The translations under genes were made by a program, and so were the position numbers. The notes beneath the pieces were generated by a model, which saw only the letters and a list, made by a program, of their open reading frames with translations, searched no databases and had not been told where the DNA came from. 64,000 nucleotides of DNA from Thermoanaerobacter wiegelii Rt8.B1 (lineage in GTDB: Bacteria > Bacillota > Thermoanaerobacteria > Thermoanaerobacterales > Thermoanaerobacteraceae), in assembly GCF_000147695.2 (NCBI RefSeq), contig NC_015958.1, positions 1,542,001-1,606,000 on the forward strand. The letters are read 5' to 3'. Shown in pieces: positions 8,462 through 17,253 of the stretch. Position 1 is the stretch's first letter. Each line of letters begins with the position of its first letter.

Positions 8462-9595
8462 TTAAGCCTTTATGGCTTTGATTAACCTAAAAATTCTCTC
8501 AACGGATTTTTCTAACAATGTTGGTGCGTTTTTTATAGCATCTTCAAGGGACATTGGCTTTTCCATAATTGAAAAAACGCTGCTAACTCCAATCTCATAA
8601 AGTTTTTCTATATCTTCAACCGTTCCTGCTATTACAATAAGCGGTTTATTATGCTTTTTGCACAATTTAGCTATTCCTGAAATTGTTTTCCCAAACGCTG
8701 TTTGAAAATCTACTTTTCCTTCACCGGAAATTACTATATCAGCTTCTTTTACTTTTTCTTCAAGCTTTAATGCCTCAATTATTATTTCTATACCACTTTT
8801 TAACTGCGCATTTAAAAATGCCATAAGCCCTGCACCTAAACCGCCTGCAGCACCTGAACCTGGAACATCTATTATTTTTTTACTAAAATACTTTTCTAGA
8901 AGTTTACCATAATGTTCAAGGTTTTTCTCTAAAACTTCTACCATCTCCTTTGTAGCACCCTTTTGGGGGCCATAAACTCTTGATGCGCCATTTTCTCCAA
9001 TTAAAGGATTTGCTACATCGCAGGCTACGATAAACTCACATTCCTTTAGTCTCTCATCAAGATTTAAAATATCGATTGAGTAAATTTTTGAAAGTTCTCC
9101 TCCTCCAAGACCTATTTCTCTACCATCTTCATCATAAAATCTAACTCCTAACACCATTGCCATGCCGGCACCACCATCGTTTGTTGCGCTTCCACCTATT
9201 GCTATAATGAATTTTCTGCAGCCTCTATCTAAAGCATCTTTTACAAGCTGACCGGTTCCGTATGTTGTTGTAATCATGGGATTTCTCTCATAATCCTTCA
9301 AAAGATAAAGTCCTGAGGCAGCAGCCATTTCTATAACTGCTGTTTTGCCATCACCTAATATTCCATAAAAACTTTCAATATCTCTAAATAAAGGATCTTT
9401 TACATTTGTTTTTATTATTTTTCCTCCAGTTGCATCAACTAATGATTCAACAGTCCCTTCGCCACCATCTGCCATAGGGACTTTCTCGATAACGGCTTTT
9501 GGGAAAACCTTTAAAATTCCTTTTTCTATGCTATCTGCAACCTCAAATGCAGATAAACTTCCTCTAAACTTATCGGGAGCTATAAGAATTTTCAT
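8462..9595 (-). CDS. glxK: Glycerate kinase (GlxK/GarK family)
   Basis: The 377-residue cytoplasmic enzyme starts MKILIAPDKFRGSLSA and carries GGEGTVE, GGSATNDGGAGM, GAAGGLGAG and ISGEGKVD, all signatures of the type 1 glycerate kinase family. These phosphorylate D-glycerate with ATP, usually at the 2-position, feeding lower glycolysis. Length is normal. It is followed by a truncated GntP permease, so a glycerate uptake and use pair seems to have lost its transporter. GGTGGTGAT precedes the ATG. The gene upstream on the same strand is the broken dehydratase activator 39 nt away, so co-transcription is possible. Confidence 0.9.
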   Translation of the reverse strand: MKILIAPDKFRGSLSAFEVADSIEKGILKVFPKAVIEKVPMADGGEGTVESLVDATGGKIIKTNVKDPLFRDIESFYGILGDGKTAVIEMAAASGLYLLKDYERNPMITTTYGTGQLVKDALDRGCRKFIIAIGGSATNDGGAGMAMVLGVRFYDEDGREIGLGGGELSKIYSIDILNLDERLKECEFIVACDVANPLIGENGASRVYGPQKGATKEMVEVLEKNLEHYGKLLEKYFSKKIIDVPGSGAAGGLGAGLMAFLNAQLKSGIEIIIEALKLEEKVKEADIVISGEGKVDFQTAFGKTISGIAKLCKKHNKPLIVIAGTVEDIEKLYEIGVSSVFSIMEKPMSLEDAIKNAPTLLEKSVERIFRLIKAIKA

Positions 9596-9634
9596 AACAT
9601 CACCACCATTTTATTTTTATCATAAAAAGTAACT

Positions 9635-11256
9635 TCATTTACCTTCAAGTGAAATTAGCGCTGCTCCAAGTGCTCCAATAATCTGTGGTTCAAATGGAAT
9701 TATAAGTTTTTCGCCGAGCCTGCTTTCGATGGCATAAACTACTCCCTGATTTTTGGCAACGCCCCCTGTCATCATGTATTTTCCTTTTCTCCCTATTCTG
9801 TCGACCAGGGAAATAGCTTTTGAAGCAACGGATTTATTGAGGGCATGTATTATATCCCTCTGGTCCTTATTTTGGGCAATAAGAGATATTACTTCAGATT
9901 CTGCAAATACAGTGCACATACTGGTAATCGTGATATTTTCTTTTACTTCCTTATGCACTTTTGCCATTTCTTCTATTGAAATGCCTAACGTCCTCGCCAT
10001 TACTTCAAGAAACCGGCCTGTCCCTGCTGAACATTTGTCATTCATCACAAAATCAATGACATTGCCGCTGTCATCGAGCCTTATCACTTTGCTGTCCTGT
10101 CCACCTATATCTATAACAGTTCTAACAGCATTGTCTATAAAAAACGCGCCTTTTCCGTGACACGTAATTTCGGTTACAATTTTATCTGCAAAGGGAATAC
10201 TCACTCTTCCATACCCTGTCGCTACTATTGATGTAATATCCTTTTTTGAAGTCCCGCACTATTTAAAGCAATTTCAAAAGCTTTAAAAGCACTTTCTAGA
10301 GCTTTAGGACCTGTTGGAATAATAGAATATGATATTATATTTTTGTTTTCGTCGATTATGACTACATTTGTAGAAGTAGAGCCACTATCCACTCCTACAA
10401 AATATCCTTTCTTGGCTTTTTGTTTTTCCATCTTTTTTATACCGGTTGATTCCAAAAAGGCATCTATTCTTGTTAAAATCTGGCCGCTATTTGAATCGTT
10501 ATAGTCAGTTTCAATTTTTAAAAGTGGGACGTCTGCTTTGCTTTTGAGTTCAGCATACTCATAGGAATAAAAATCACAGAATTTTATGGTGTTGTATATT
10601 ATCCCCTTGAATTCTTTATTGATTAACTTGCTTCGATCTTCTGCCATTCTCATACAGGGTGTTAAATTGAGAAGCGATTCCGCATAGCTTTTTAATAAAT
10701 TATCTTTTGCTTCAATATTGAATACTCTTTCTTCACCTGTGCAGGTAAAATTTATTACGTTTGCTGTACAAGAATTTATGATTTTTTCTATAACATCATC
10801 TTTAAGCCTCGCACCTAATATAGCAATGCTTTCAGTGGATTCCTTTTCTTTATTAAAAGATTTGCTTTCTAGAATTTTTAGCAAATTCTCTTCAGCAAAA
10901 TTCTTGTTTTTAAAGGCCTGATACGCTTCTATAAATTCAATTATTTCATTGTAAAAAAGATCTATTGCGAGAGGATCTTTTTTTCTGGGTAGGTCTAGGA
11001 GATAGATAAATTTTACTTTATCTTTTAATACATCATAAAGTCTTCTTATACTGTCACAGCAGGCAGTTAATATAACCTCTTCAATATTATTTTCAATTAT
11101 ATTTTCCAAAACCCCTTTTGCAAAACTGCACATATTTGAGTGAATCAGGGCCTCAGCATGTTCATGAGACTTATATCCCGAATCAAGTCTTACCGGTTCT
11201 TCTCCAAAGGCTTCGATTATTTCTACAGGCGTGTATTTGCAAATGTACCCTATCAA
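9635..11256 (-). pseudogene. 2-hydroxyacyl-CoA dehydratase D-component-like/BadF-type activator fusion, one-base frameshift
   Basis: Two overlapping frames make one protein of about 540 residues. The first part (11256 down to 10225) is HGD-D-like over about 280 residues, with cysteines in TACCD, TPCMR and KFCDF. It then starts an ASKHA-fold activator domain (GVDSGSTSTNVVII). The rest (10204 down to 9635) continues that domain: VATGYGR, IDIGGQDSK and SAGTGRF, the last carrying the cysteine that binds the shared 4Fe-4S cluster. The frames join at an A6 run near 10245; one extra A restores LQKKDITSIVATGYGR. The start is TTG behind GGAGGTG. Activators of this family use ATP to send one electron to the dehydratase. 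The break may be a sequencing error, a mutation or slippage. Confidence 0.75.
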
Positions 11257-11278
11257 TTTTTCACCTCCAGAAGGATTG

Positions 11279-12529
11279 CTAAAGCATTTCAAGAAAAGCT
11301 TCGAGCCTCGTCCTATTCTGCCCCTCTTGATTATTTCTTTTGTCTACACAATCCCCATCTAAATAAAGAAATGGAATACCCAATTCTGAAGCAAGATTTT
11401 TAATTATAACTGTTCCACCCATCGACTGTTTACAGCCCAAATGACAAAACTGTATAATGCCGTCCGGTTTTATTTTTTCTATCAGTTCTTTGATTCTTGC
11501 AACTTTTCTATTTATTTCACCATTAAAAGAGTTTAAGATAAGCTTTTCAGCGATTCCCTTAAAGGGGTCGTTTTCATCAATTTCATCAACAAAATCATAA
11601 TTTAAGTCACTACCAGCAATGTGAAATTTATCGCTGAAGTTAAAGTAATCTTTAAAATTTTTCTCAAATATAGGAAGAAGGTGTATAAAAAATATGCTTT
11701 TTCCACTTCTTTCAGGAACTCTTTTTATATCCTCCACTAACATCTCATAAAAATGTAATATTTCCTTGCTTCCAATGAATACATGGGATGCAAAAAGCAT
11801 ATACATTTCAAAGGTCATAGTAGGTAAAAATCTTTTTTCTCCCGCATGATTTAAATACTCTCTCATAAGTGCTCTTGTTTTATTTTCCGTTTTTACGACT
11901 TCCCTCAATTTATCAGTATCAAGCTTTCTGTTAAAGACTTCCTCAAGCTTTTCCGCCACTTCTAAAAGTTGTTTTTTTACATACACTACAGCGTCTTTAG
12001 AATATTTGTAGGGAATATCAATAATGTACAGTGGAACCCCGTGCTTTTTTGAAAGATACTTGAAAGTAGGTATATTCGCATCACAGATCATGGAAGTAGT
12101 CATCATAAATTTAGGTTTTTTGAGAATATTAAGTTCACTAGCTCCTATAAAAGTTTTATGGTAACTGCATAAAGTATTTGACATACCCCTTGATTCAGCA
12201 GTATCTATAAGATAATCTTCGATGAAGAAGCCTGACATGAAAGAAGAATATGCTTCAATAAATAAGGGTTTTATGTCCATAGCAATCAAAAATTCAGAGG
12301 GTGCAAAGAGGTTTACCCAAGCAGAATTTTGAGGATTTGCTAAAGAATCTTTTATGCTTTTTATAGAGTATTTATTTAGGTAATGAAGAGATTTGGGAAT
12401 CCTCTTGTCTTTGAAAAAGCTCACATAATAATAAGCAGCGGTAAGACCAAAGTTTATTAGCTTATTTACTTTTTCCGGTTTATCCATATTATCTTTTATA
12501 ATATTGGTATAAATCTTTACTGTATCCAT
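11279..12529 (-). CDS. 2-hydroxyacyl-CoA dehydratase D-component-like protein (HGD-D family)
   Basis: This protein of about 416 residues belongs to the HgdB/BcrB-like family. Conserved cysteines sit in NTLCSYHK, MICDANIP, QFCHLGC and DGDCVDK, and could hold an iron-sulfur cluster. Known members form radical dehydratases or benzoyl-CoA-type reductases together with an ATP-driven activator. Here the activator-like fusion gene follows 22 nt downstream, so the two are an operon. The open frame extends 11 codons further upstream to a GTG, but the ATG at MDTVKIY, behind GGGGT, fits better. With only one large subunit and a fused partner, this is not a standard hgdABC set; the substrate is unknown. 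Confidence 0.75.
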   Translation of the reverse strand: MDTVKIYTNIIKDNMDKPEKVNKLINFGLTAAYYYVSFFKDKRIPKSLHYLNKYSIKSIKDSLANPQNSAWVNLFAPSEFLIAMDIKPLFIEAYSSFMSGFFIEDYLIDTAESRGMSNTLCSYHKTFIGASELNILKKPKFMMTTSMICDANIPTFKYLSKKHGVPLYIIDIPYKYSKDAVVYVKKQLLEVAEKLEEVFNRKLDTDKLREVVKTENKTRALMREYLNHAGEKRFLPTMTFEMYMLFASHVFIGSKEILHFYEMLVEDIKRVPERSGKSIFFIHLLPIFEKNFKDYFNFSDKFHIAGSDLNYDFVDEIDENDPFKGIAEKLILNSFNGEINRKVARIKELIEKIKPDGIIQFCHLGCKQSMGGTVIIKNLASELGIPFLYLDGDCVDKRNNQEGQNRTRLEAFLEML

Positions 12530-12603
12530 TTTATCACTACCCCATAAACTCCCCTTCCTCACAGAAGTGGTTTTTTCTCCAGTTGATATTTATTTCTCAT
12601 CTC

Positions 12604-12761
12604 CTAGATAATTTGTTTTGCCCTTTCCCTAAGCATTCTTTCTTCTTCATTCTCAGGCTCAGGTAAGGTAACATTATGCGGCGCTGGCCTTCCATTCTCA
12701 TCTACATGAATAAAAGTAGCAAAGCCTAAGATGCGCAATACTTATTTCGTTCATCATTTTA
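12604..12761 (-). pseudogene. Hotdog-fold acyl-CoA thioesterase remnant with internal deletion
   Basis: On the minus strand the frame ILGFATFIHVDENGRPAPHN, then VTLPEPENEEERMLRERAKQII and a stop, matches the C-terminal end of acyl-CoA hydrolases of the hotdog family. A ribosome site (AGGGAGG) and ATGATGAACGAAATAAG lie just upstream, but in another frame and only a few codons away. Most of the gene, including the hotdog core, has therefore been deleted. It may once have been expressed with the dehydratase genes next to it. Confidence 0.6.
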
Positions 12762-12984
12762 GCCTCCCTTAAATTAATTCTATTCATTGGCAAAAGAATG
12801 CAAAATCCTTTAATTCAATATTACCACAGTTTCTAAGTTTAGCCAAACCCGTTTTATGAGAAACATTCTTGACAAGACGATGAAGTAGAAGAATCACTTA
12901 TAGAGAGTGTAATAGATTTATTATCACTGTGAAGTATGTTATAATTGCAGTAGAAGATAATTAAGGAGAAACGGAAGGAAGAAT

Positions 12985-13131
12985 ATGTTGAGGATTGAAG
13001 AATCTGAAGCATATAATATGATATTGGAGAAAGGAATAGAGAAAGGAATAGAAAAAGGTGTAATGCAAGAAAAAATTGCTATTGCAAAAGAAATGTTAAA
13101 AGAAGGCATAGATATCGACAAAATTGCAAAA
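12985..13131 (+). pseudogene. Rpn-family recombination-promoting nuclease, C-terminal tail
   Basis: MLRIEESEAYNMILEKGIEK followed by the repeated GIEKG and KIAIAKEMLKEGIDIDKIAK is the characteristic coiled tail of Rpn/YhgA-type nucleases (PD-(D/E)XK family). The catalytic N-terminal domain is missing. The frame runs without a break into an IS256 transposase fragment, giving a chance chimeric open frame. Related tails occur at 29708-29872 and 29905-30030. Confidence 0.6.
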
Positions 13132-13371
13132 TTTCCTAATGAAGTAAGGAAAATAATGTATACAACGAATATAATTGAAGGACTCCATAGGCAGTTAAGG
13201 AAAGTTACAAAATCAAAAACAATATTTCCATCCGATGAAGCATTAGAAAAAATGCTTTAATTGGTAAGTATGAATGTATTAAAGAAATGGACCGTAAGAT
13301 ATAAAAATTGGGATATAGTATTAAACCAATTGATTATAATGTATTCAGGCAGATTAGAAAAATATCTATAA
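13132..13371 (+). pseudogene. IS256-family transposase, C-terminal remnant
   Basis: The frame reads PNEVRKIMYTTNIIEGLHRQ, then LRKVTKSKTIFPSDEALEKML, one TAA stop, then VLKKWTVRYKNWDIVLNQL up to YSGRLEKYL. This is the conserved end of IS256/Mutator-type transposases. The N-terminal two-thirds are absent, so it cannot be mobile by itself. Confidence 0.75.
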
Positions 13372-13392
13372 GGGAAAAGAACCGAAAAAAAT

Positions 13393-13442
13393 TTTTCTTT
13401 AGGACCTTTGAAGACCTAGAGATTCAAAGGTCCTAAAGAAAA
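13393..13442. repeat. Perfect 20-bp-stem inverted repeat
   Basis: TTTCTTTAGGACCTTTGAA at 13394-13412 is exactly complementary to 13423-13441 across a 10-nt loop, and the flanking bases extend the stem by one pair. Read on the minus strand it is followed within 4 nt by a T-rich run, so it could terminate transcription toward 13.3 kb. It could also be the stem of an insertion element. No T run follows on the plus strand. Confidence 0.6.
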
Positions 13443-13699
13443 GCTCAAACAACCCCTAATTGAATATTTTAACCAAATTAATTCAATTTCATGCATAAAA
13501 TTTAGAAAAAAGGTTATACTTAAAGATGGATTAGATAAAATGTTAATTAATTCTTGCCAAGAAAGAGTATGAAATTAATCTAAATATACAAAATATTTTT
13601 CACTCCCTTAAAAAAATATAAACTTGAATTCGGCAAGTGAATTTACGAAATGCCCAAATAGAGCCATTTGAGGGCTAAATTAAGTGAAGAATTTTTTGC

Positions 13700-13790
13700 A
13701 AAAAATATATGGAGATTCCCTTTTTTCTGATAAAATTTAAGTGTCAACTCAAAAACATTAACAGAAAGGAGAATCTCCATAATGTAAGTT
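13700..13790 (+). mobile_element. Left-end remnant of an IS30-like element
   Basis: ATGGAGATTC (13709-13718) and GAATCTCCAT (13771-13780) are exact inverted repeats flanking GTGTCAACTC and AGAAAGGAG. The arrangement matches the leader of the IS30 copy at 50.1 kb, where ATAGTGAAAATC and GATTTTCACTAT flank GTGTCAAATC and a ribosome site before the transposase ATG. Here an ATG follows but the coding part is absent. Confidence 0.45.
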
Positions 13791-13809
13791 TAACACACGG
13801 TGGGTTAAC

Positions 13810-14865
13810 TTATTTTATCGGACTTACTTTCTCTATAACTTTTTTTGCAAGTTCAATATAGGGCAATCCCTCAGATCCATCATCAAGAGCAGGTGGTATA
13901 CCTACATCGCTTAATTCTCTGACTTTAACCGTTATTGGAATCTTTACAAGTATTTCTGTTCCTAAATCTTGCGCTAATTTTTCTGTTTCCCCTTCACCAA
14001 AAATATTATATCTTTGGTGGCAGTTAGGACATTCAAAATATGACATGTTTTCCACAATACCTATAACTTCTAAATTAACTTTCTTAGCCATATAACCGAT
14101 TCTTCCTGCTACGTGAGAAGCTGAAGCTTGTGGAGTTGTCACAAGCACAAATTTTGACTCAGGCAATTTTTGCATCACTGTAAGAGGTATATCTCCTGTC
14201 CCTGGTGGTAAATCCAATACTAAATAATCTAATTCTCCCCAATACACATCATTGAAAAACTGATCAAGAACTCCTGACAAAAGTGGACCTCTCCATATTA
14301 AAGGTGTATCTTCGTCAGTAAAATTACCCATTGAAATCACTTTTATCCCGAATCTTTCTAATGGCAAAATAGTATGCTCATCCAATGCGTAAGGTCTTTC
14401 ATCCACAATCCCCAAAAGCCTTGGAACACTAAATCCTAACACATCAGCATCCAATAGCCCTACTTTAAAGCCTAATCTGGCAAGGCTCACAGCCAAATTA
14501 ACTGCAACAGTTGATTTACCTACTCCACCTTTTCCACTACCTACTACTATCACTCTCGTATTTTCAAATATGGGTTTCCTGCCACCACTAAGCTTTCTTG
14601 CTAAGTTTTGCGTTTCTTCTTCTGTCATAGCTCCAAGATTTACTATTACTTCTGAAACCCCTTCAAGTTTGGAAACTTCCTCTATAGCATCTTTTTTAAT
14701 AGTATCTTGAAGAGGGCAACCTTTCACAGTAAGGTTTATGTCAATTGTAACTTTATCCCCTTCAATTTGAATATTTCTCACCATATCAAGGTCAACTATA
14801 CTTCTTCCTATTTCTGGGTCATATACTTTTCTTAGAGCGTTTAATATTTGTTCTTGTGTAAGCAA
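13810..14865 (-). CDS. mrp: Mrp/NBP35-family iron-sulfur carrier P-loop ATPase
   Basis: The 351-residue protein has an N-terminal MIP18/DUF59 domain (about 1-80) and a deviant Walker A motif GKGGVGKST at 111-119. The ATPase core includes DADVLGFSVPRLLG and DLPPGTGD, and a CPNC pair near 277 would bridge a 4Fe-4S cluster between two subunits. ApbC/Mrp proteins carry or insert Fe-S clusters in the cytoplasm. The start is TTG behind GAGGAGGTA. It lies downstream of the Fe-S/NifX-like/HdrA-like genes and the TDT transporter on the same strand, which fits a shared redox theme. A repeat fragment at 14.9 kb separates it from them, so it probably has its own promoter. Confidence 0.9.
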   Translation of the reverse strand: MLTQEQILNALRKVYDPEIGRSIVDLDMVRNIQIEGDKVTIDINLTVKGCPLQDTIKKDAIEEVSKLEGVSEVIVNLGAMTEEETQNLARKLSGGRKPIFENTRVIVVGSGKGGVGKSTVAVNLAVSLARLGFKVGLLDADVLGFSVPRLLGIVDERPYALDEHTILPLERFGIKVISMGNFTDEDTPLIWRGPLLSGVLDQFFNDVYWGELDYLVLDLPPGTGDIPLTVMQKLPESKFVLVTTPQASASHVAGRIGYMAKKVNLEVIGIVENMSYFECPNCHQRYNIFGEGETEKLAQDLGTEILVKIPITVKVRELSDVGIPPALDDGSEGLPYIELAKKVIEKVSPIK

Positions 14866-14892
14866 TTTTATACCTCCTCTACATTATTATTT

Positions 14893-14960
14893 TTAGATTC
14901 TTGCAAAGTCCCAAAATTCTCAATGGGTTCTGTTATATATTTTCAAAGGAGTAATCTTTT
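14893..14960. repeat. Solo insertion-end-like repeat (partner at 5133-5208)
   Basis: GGTTCTGTTATATATTTTCA and nearby words match the segment upstream of the broken mobile-element gene at 5.2 kb. No coding remnant accompanies this copy. Just beyond it on the minus strand, about 33 codons (VIPANRGVCGIAYKERE onward, to about 14960) read coherently up to a stop but cannot be identified. Confidence 0.4.
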
Positions 14961-15040
14961 TGTCGCCTCTATTGCTTCCGTATCATTTAAAATTTCTCTT
15001 TCTTTATAAGCAATGCCACAAACGCCTCTATTTGCGGGAA

Positions 15041-16074
15041 TCACTTTATAAAAGTGCTTATCCACAATATAGCAAGTAAAATTGCTAATAATACTGTATA
15101 CCAGTATATAAGCTGTATTTTTGTATACATAAATACATTAAAAGCCGACAAAGTATATGCTGACAACGGAAATATAAATGCCCACCACGAAAGTGAAAAA
15201 GGTATTCCACCTTCTATAAGGTATTTAATTGTTATTATAACAGTAAGCACAAATGCCCAAAGCCCAAATCTCCACAATATAAGAAAGCATTTTTAAAGTA
15301 TCTACCGCCAAAATTAGTCCTATTTCTTTTGAAGCACCAGCAATACCCATCAAACTTACAGTTCCTACGCCAATAGGCCCAAGTATAATCCAGAAAGTTG
15401 GTGTTGCCATGGCATGCGGCATTGTATGACTTATAAATCTGTTCAAAATAATACTACTAAGTATGACAAAGAGCATTAATCCAATTCCATAAAATACTAT
15501 ATCTATAATATTTATTAATTTTGCCAATTCTGTGTTTTTTGTCTCATAAGCCTTAACTAGAAGATTTCCTAATAAAGGCACTACAATACTTGCAACAGGA
15601 GTTATATACCATGAGTAATTTGTAAGCTCGGGTCCTATATTTTCTGTTATCATCATATTGTATGTTACAAAAACTCCAAAAATTAAGGCAAGAGCTACGA
15701 CATATACCCACAAAATTGTGCCCAAAGTCACAATAAATGCCATGCTAAAATATTCCTTACCTATCATAAAAAAGTTTGTTCCAAGAATTAAACTTCCTAC
15801 AGGCATAGTAACAAAAAAGTTAGACATAGCAGGATGCTTTAAATCCTCTATTAATTTATCAAAATGTAAAAACCATCTTCCTACCCTGAATTATAAATAT
15901 TAAAAACAAAAATATATTTAAAAAGAAAAGTGCTACAGCTACTGGTTTTAAAAAAGGCATTTTTGCACTTAACAAATAAAGAACATTAGCAAATCCACCA
16001 GTACCCATAACGGATGCATACCATGCCGGTGAAAAGTGCCTTATAATGCAGTTAAAGCATATTCTGTGTTCCAT
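15041..16074 (-). pseudogene. TDT-family (TehA/SLAC1-like) transporter, two frameshifts
   Basis: Three consecutive frames make one protein of about 340 residues with some ten membrane segments. The first is from 16074 (SPAWYASVMGTGGFANVLYL, the family N-terminal signature), the second covers about 15865-15240 (LKHPAMSNFFVTMPVG, then PHAMATPTFWIILGPIGVG) and the third ends at 15041 (RFGLWAFVLTVI). Frame changes fall near 15870 and 15285, neither in a long homopolymer. Family members move tellurite, C4-dicarboxylates, sulfite (yeast Ssu1) or small anions. GGAGGAGC precedes the ATG at MEHRIC. A palindrome at its promoter matches those of the ArsR operon, so it was probably part of that regulon. 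Confidence 0.7.
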
Positions 16075-16090
16075 TGATCGCTCCTCCATT

Positions 16091-16116
16091 AATATATCCG
16101 AATTAACGAATATATT
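16091..16116. promoter_or_regulatory. ArsR-type operator candidate at the TDT transporter promoter
   Basis: An imperfect palindrome, AATATATCCG-N6-CGAATATATT, lies directly upstream of the TDT gene ribosome site. It shares the TATTCG/CGAATA half-site with the palindromes at 17218-17239 and 17565-17586. Confidence 0.5.
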
Positions 16117-16194
16117 ATATCAACATAATTAACATATGTCAACAACTAAGTAGAGGAATACTTTATATTTAACTTTAACACCATAAAAATATAA

Positions 16195-16246
16195 CTTCGA
16201 TTGTTGCTAAATATTTCTTGCCTGTAAGCTTTAGCAACAATCGAAG
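16195..16246 (-). terminator. Terminator of the arsR-nifX-like-ferredoxin-hdrA-like operon
   Basis: CTTCGATTGTTGCTAAA at 16195-16211 is exactly complementary to 16230-16246 over 17 bp with an 18-nt loop. On the minus strand TTATATTTTTAT follows. It lies 16 nt past the HdrA-like stop and before the TDT promoter. Confidence 0.7.
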
Positions 16247-16261
16247 CCGTGTTAGATAAAA

Positions 16262-16636
16262 TTATTTATTTTGCGATTGTTCTCTTTGAGCAACTGCTTT
16301 CTTTATTTCCTCAATAACCTGCTGTGTATTCATGTTTCTTATTTCGATTCCAATATGCTTATCTCTAGAAAAGCCTACATCGTCAAAAGCATCTCTGTAC
16401 ATTTTCTTTTGCATTGTAGGGTCACAAGCAGCGACATAAAGTTCATCTATTTGCGCTCCTCTTAATAATTCCCTTAAATACCTATCTCCATCATCTGCAC
16501 AAAGTTGAGGATGTAATCCTACCCATTCAAAAATGCCCTCTCTTCTTAAAGTGTTTAAAACTTCAAATGTGTCCATTTGTTGAAATGATGGACAAGTGCC
16601 TTGGCAAACACATAAAAGTAATCCTTTTTTACTCAT
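16262..16636 (-). CDS. HdrA N-terminal-domain-like iron-sulfur protein
   Basis: The 124-residue soluble protein resembles only the N-terminal domain of heterodisulfide reductase subunit A. It has cysteines in CVCQGTC, HPQLCADDG and AACDPTMQKKMYRDAF, enough to bind a 4Fe-4S cluster, but no flavin-binding fold or ferredoxin repeats. It is the last gene of a four-gene set, 5 nt after the ferredoxin gene, which suggests the two work together in electron transfer. The ATG sits behind AGGAGGTAA. What it reduces is unknown. Confidence 0.7.
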   Translation of the reverse strand: MSKKGLLLCVCQGTCPSFQQMDTFEVLNTLRREGIFEWVGLHPQLCADDGDRYLRELLRGAQIDELYVAACDPTMQKKMYRDAFDDVGFSRDKHIGIEIRNMNTQQVIEEIKKAVAQREQSQNK

Positions 16637-16641
16637 AAAAA

Positions 16642-16848
16642 TTACCTCCTATCTCCAAAATATGTTATAGCTTCATTATCACAAATTTTTGAACATCCAC
16701 GGCAAAATTCCACGCAGTTGTCTGGATTTACAACATCCGGATATCCATCGTCACCGATGGTATAAACGTCATGTGGACAAAAGTTCACACATTGATAGCA
16801 CTGAATGCATTTATCCTTATCTATTATAGGATACCAATTTTTTGCCAC
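16642..16848 (-). CDS. 2x[4Fe-4S] ferredoxin-like protein
   Basis: This small protein (68 residues from the GTG at MAKNWYP, or 71 from an earlier GTG) carries CIQCYQCVNFCP and CVEFCRGCSKIC, two cysteine sets for 4Fe-4S clusters. The first is a standard CxxCxxCxxxCP motif; the second is altered (CxxxCxxCxxxC). GGAGGTGAAATAT spaces well from the second GTG. It lies between the NifX-like and HdrA-like genes with 5-25 nt gaps, so it is probably their electron carrier. The protein is cytoplasmic. Confidence 0.85.
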   Translation of the reverse strand: MAKNWYPIIDKDKCIQCYQCVNFCPHDVYTIGDDGYPDVVNPDNCVEFCRGCSKICDNEAITYFGDRR

Positions 16849-16871
16849 ATATTTCACCTCCTCTCCAGCGT

Positions 16872-17192
16872 TTAAAGCTCTTTCAGTATATCAGCTATCC
16901 TTCCATTTACATTCTTTATAACTTCTATATCATTTAATAAGAGCTCATTTTCTATGTCAGCATTATCTACAACTGAAATTACGATTTTTTGTGCATTGGT
17001 ATTTTTGATAAAATCAACAAATTTTTGTGCATTTATTTTCTCTTCTTTAAAAACGGGATTTTCTACGTTTTTAACTTTCTTTAATTTTCCATTTTCAATT
17101 TCTGCAACAGTAAAGTATTCTGATGAAACAATACTACTTCCTACATCGCTATTTAAGCCAAGATGGTTTTTTGATGCAAAAGCAATTATCAT
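16872..17192 (-). CDS. NifX/NifB-C-terminal-like (dinitrogenase iron-molybdenum cofactor) family protein
   Basis: The 106-residue protein begins MIIAFASKNHLGLNSDVGSS and continues with the EYFTVAEIENGKLKKVKNVE pattern of the RNase-H-like NifX/NafY fold, which in nitrogen fixers holds FeMo-cofactor precursors. No nif genes are in view, and stand-alone members in anaerobes have no settled role; binding of an Fe-S or metal cluster is plausible. A perfect palindrome lies about 25 nt upstream of its AAGGAGG ribosome site and suggests repression by the ArsR protein encoded just before it. Confidence 0.7.
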   Translation of the reverse strand: MIIAFASKNHLGLNSDVGSSIVSSEYFTVAEIENGKLKKVKNVENPVFKEEKINAQKFVDFIKNTNAQKIVISVVDNADIENELLLNDIEVIKNVNGRIADILKEL

Positions 17193-17217
17193 TTATATTA
17201 ACCTCCTTATATATTTT

Positions 17218-17239
17218 TATATTCGAATATTCGAATATA
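17218..17239. promoter_or_regulatory. Perfect 22-bp palindrome, ArsR-type operator candidate
   Basis: The core TATTCGAATATTCGAATA (17220-17237) is a perfect palindrome and extends two more paired bases on each side. It lies between the arsR stop and the NifX-like gene. Related palindromes precede arsR and the TDT gene, so an ArsR-family repressor target is the simplest reading. Confidence 0.6.
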
Positions 17240-17253
17240 GCAAGTAAAAAAAT

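Noticed and set aside
10225-10260. Programmed ribosomal frameshift in the activator fusion gene
   Set aside because: The A6 run could slip, but the zero-frame heptamer A-AAA-AGG is weak, no downstream stem is seen, and three other genes show the same homopolymer loss; error or mutation is simpler.
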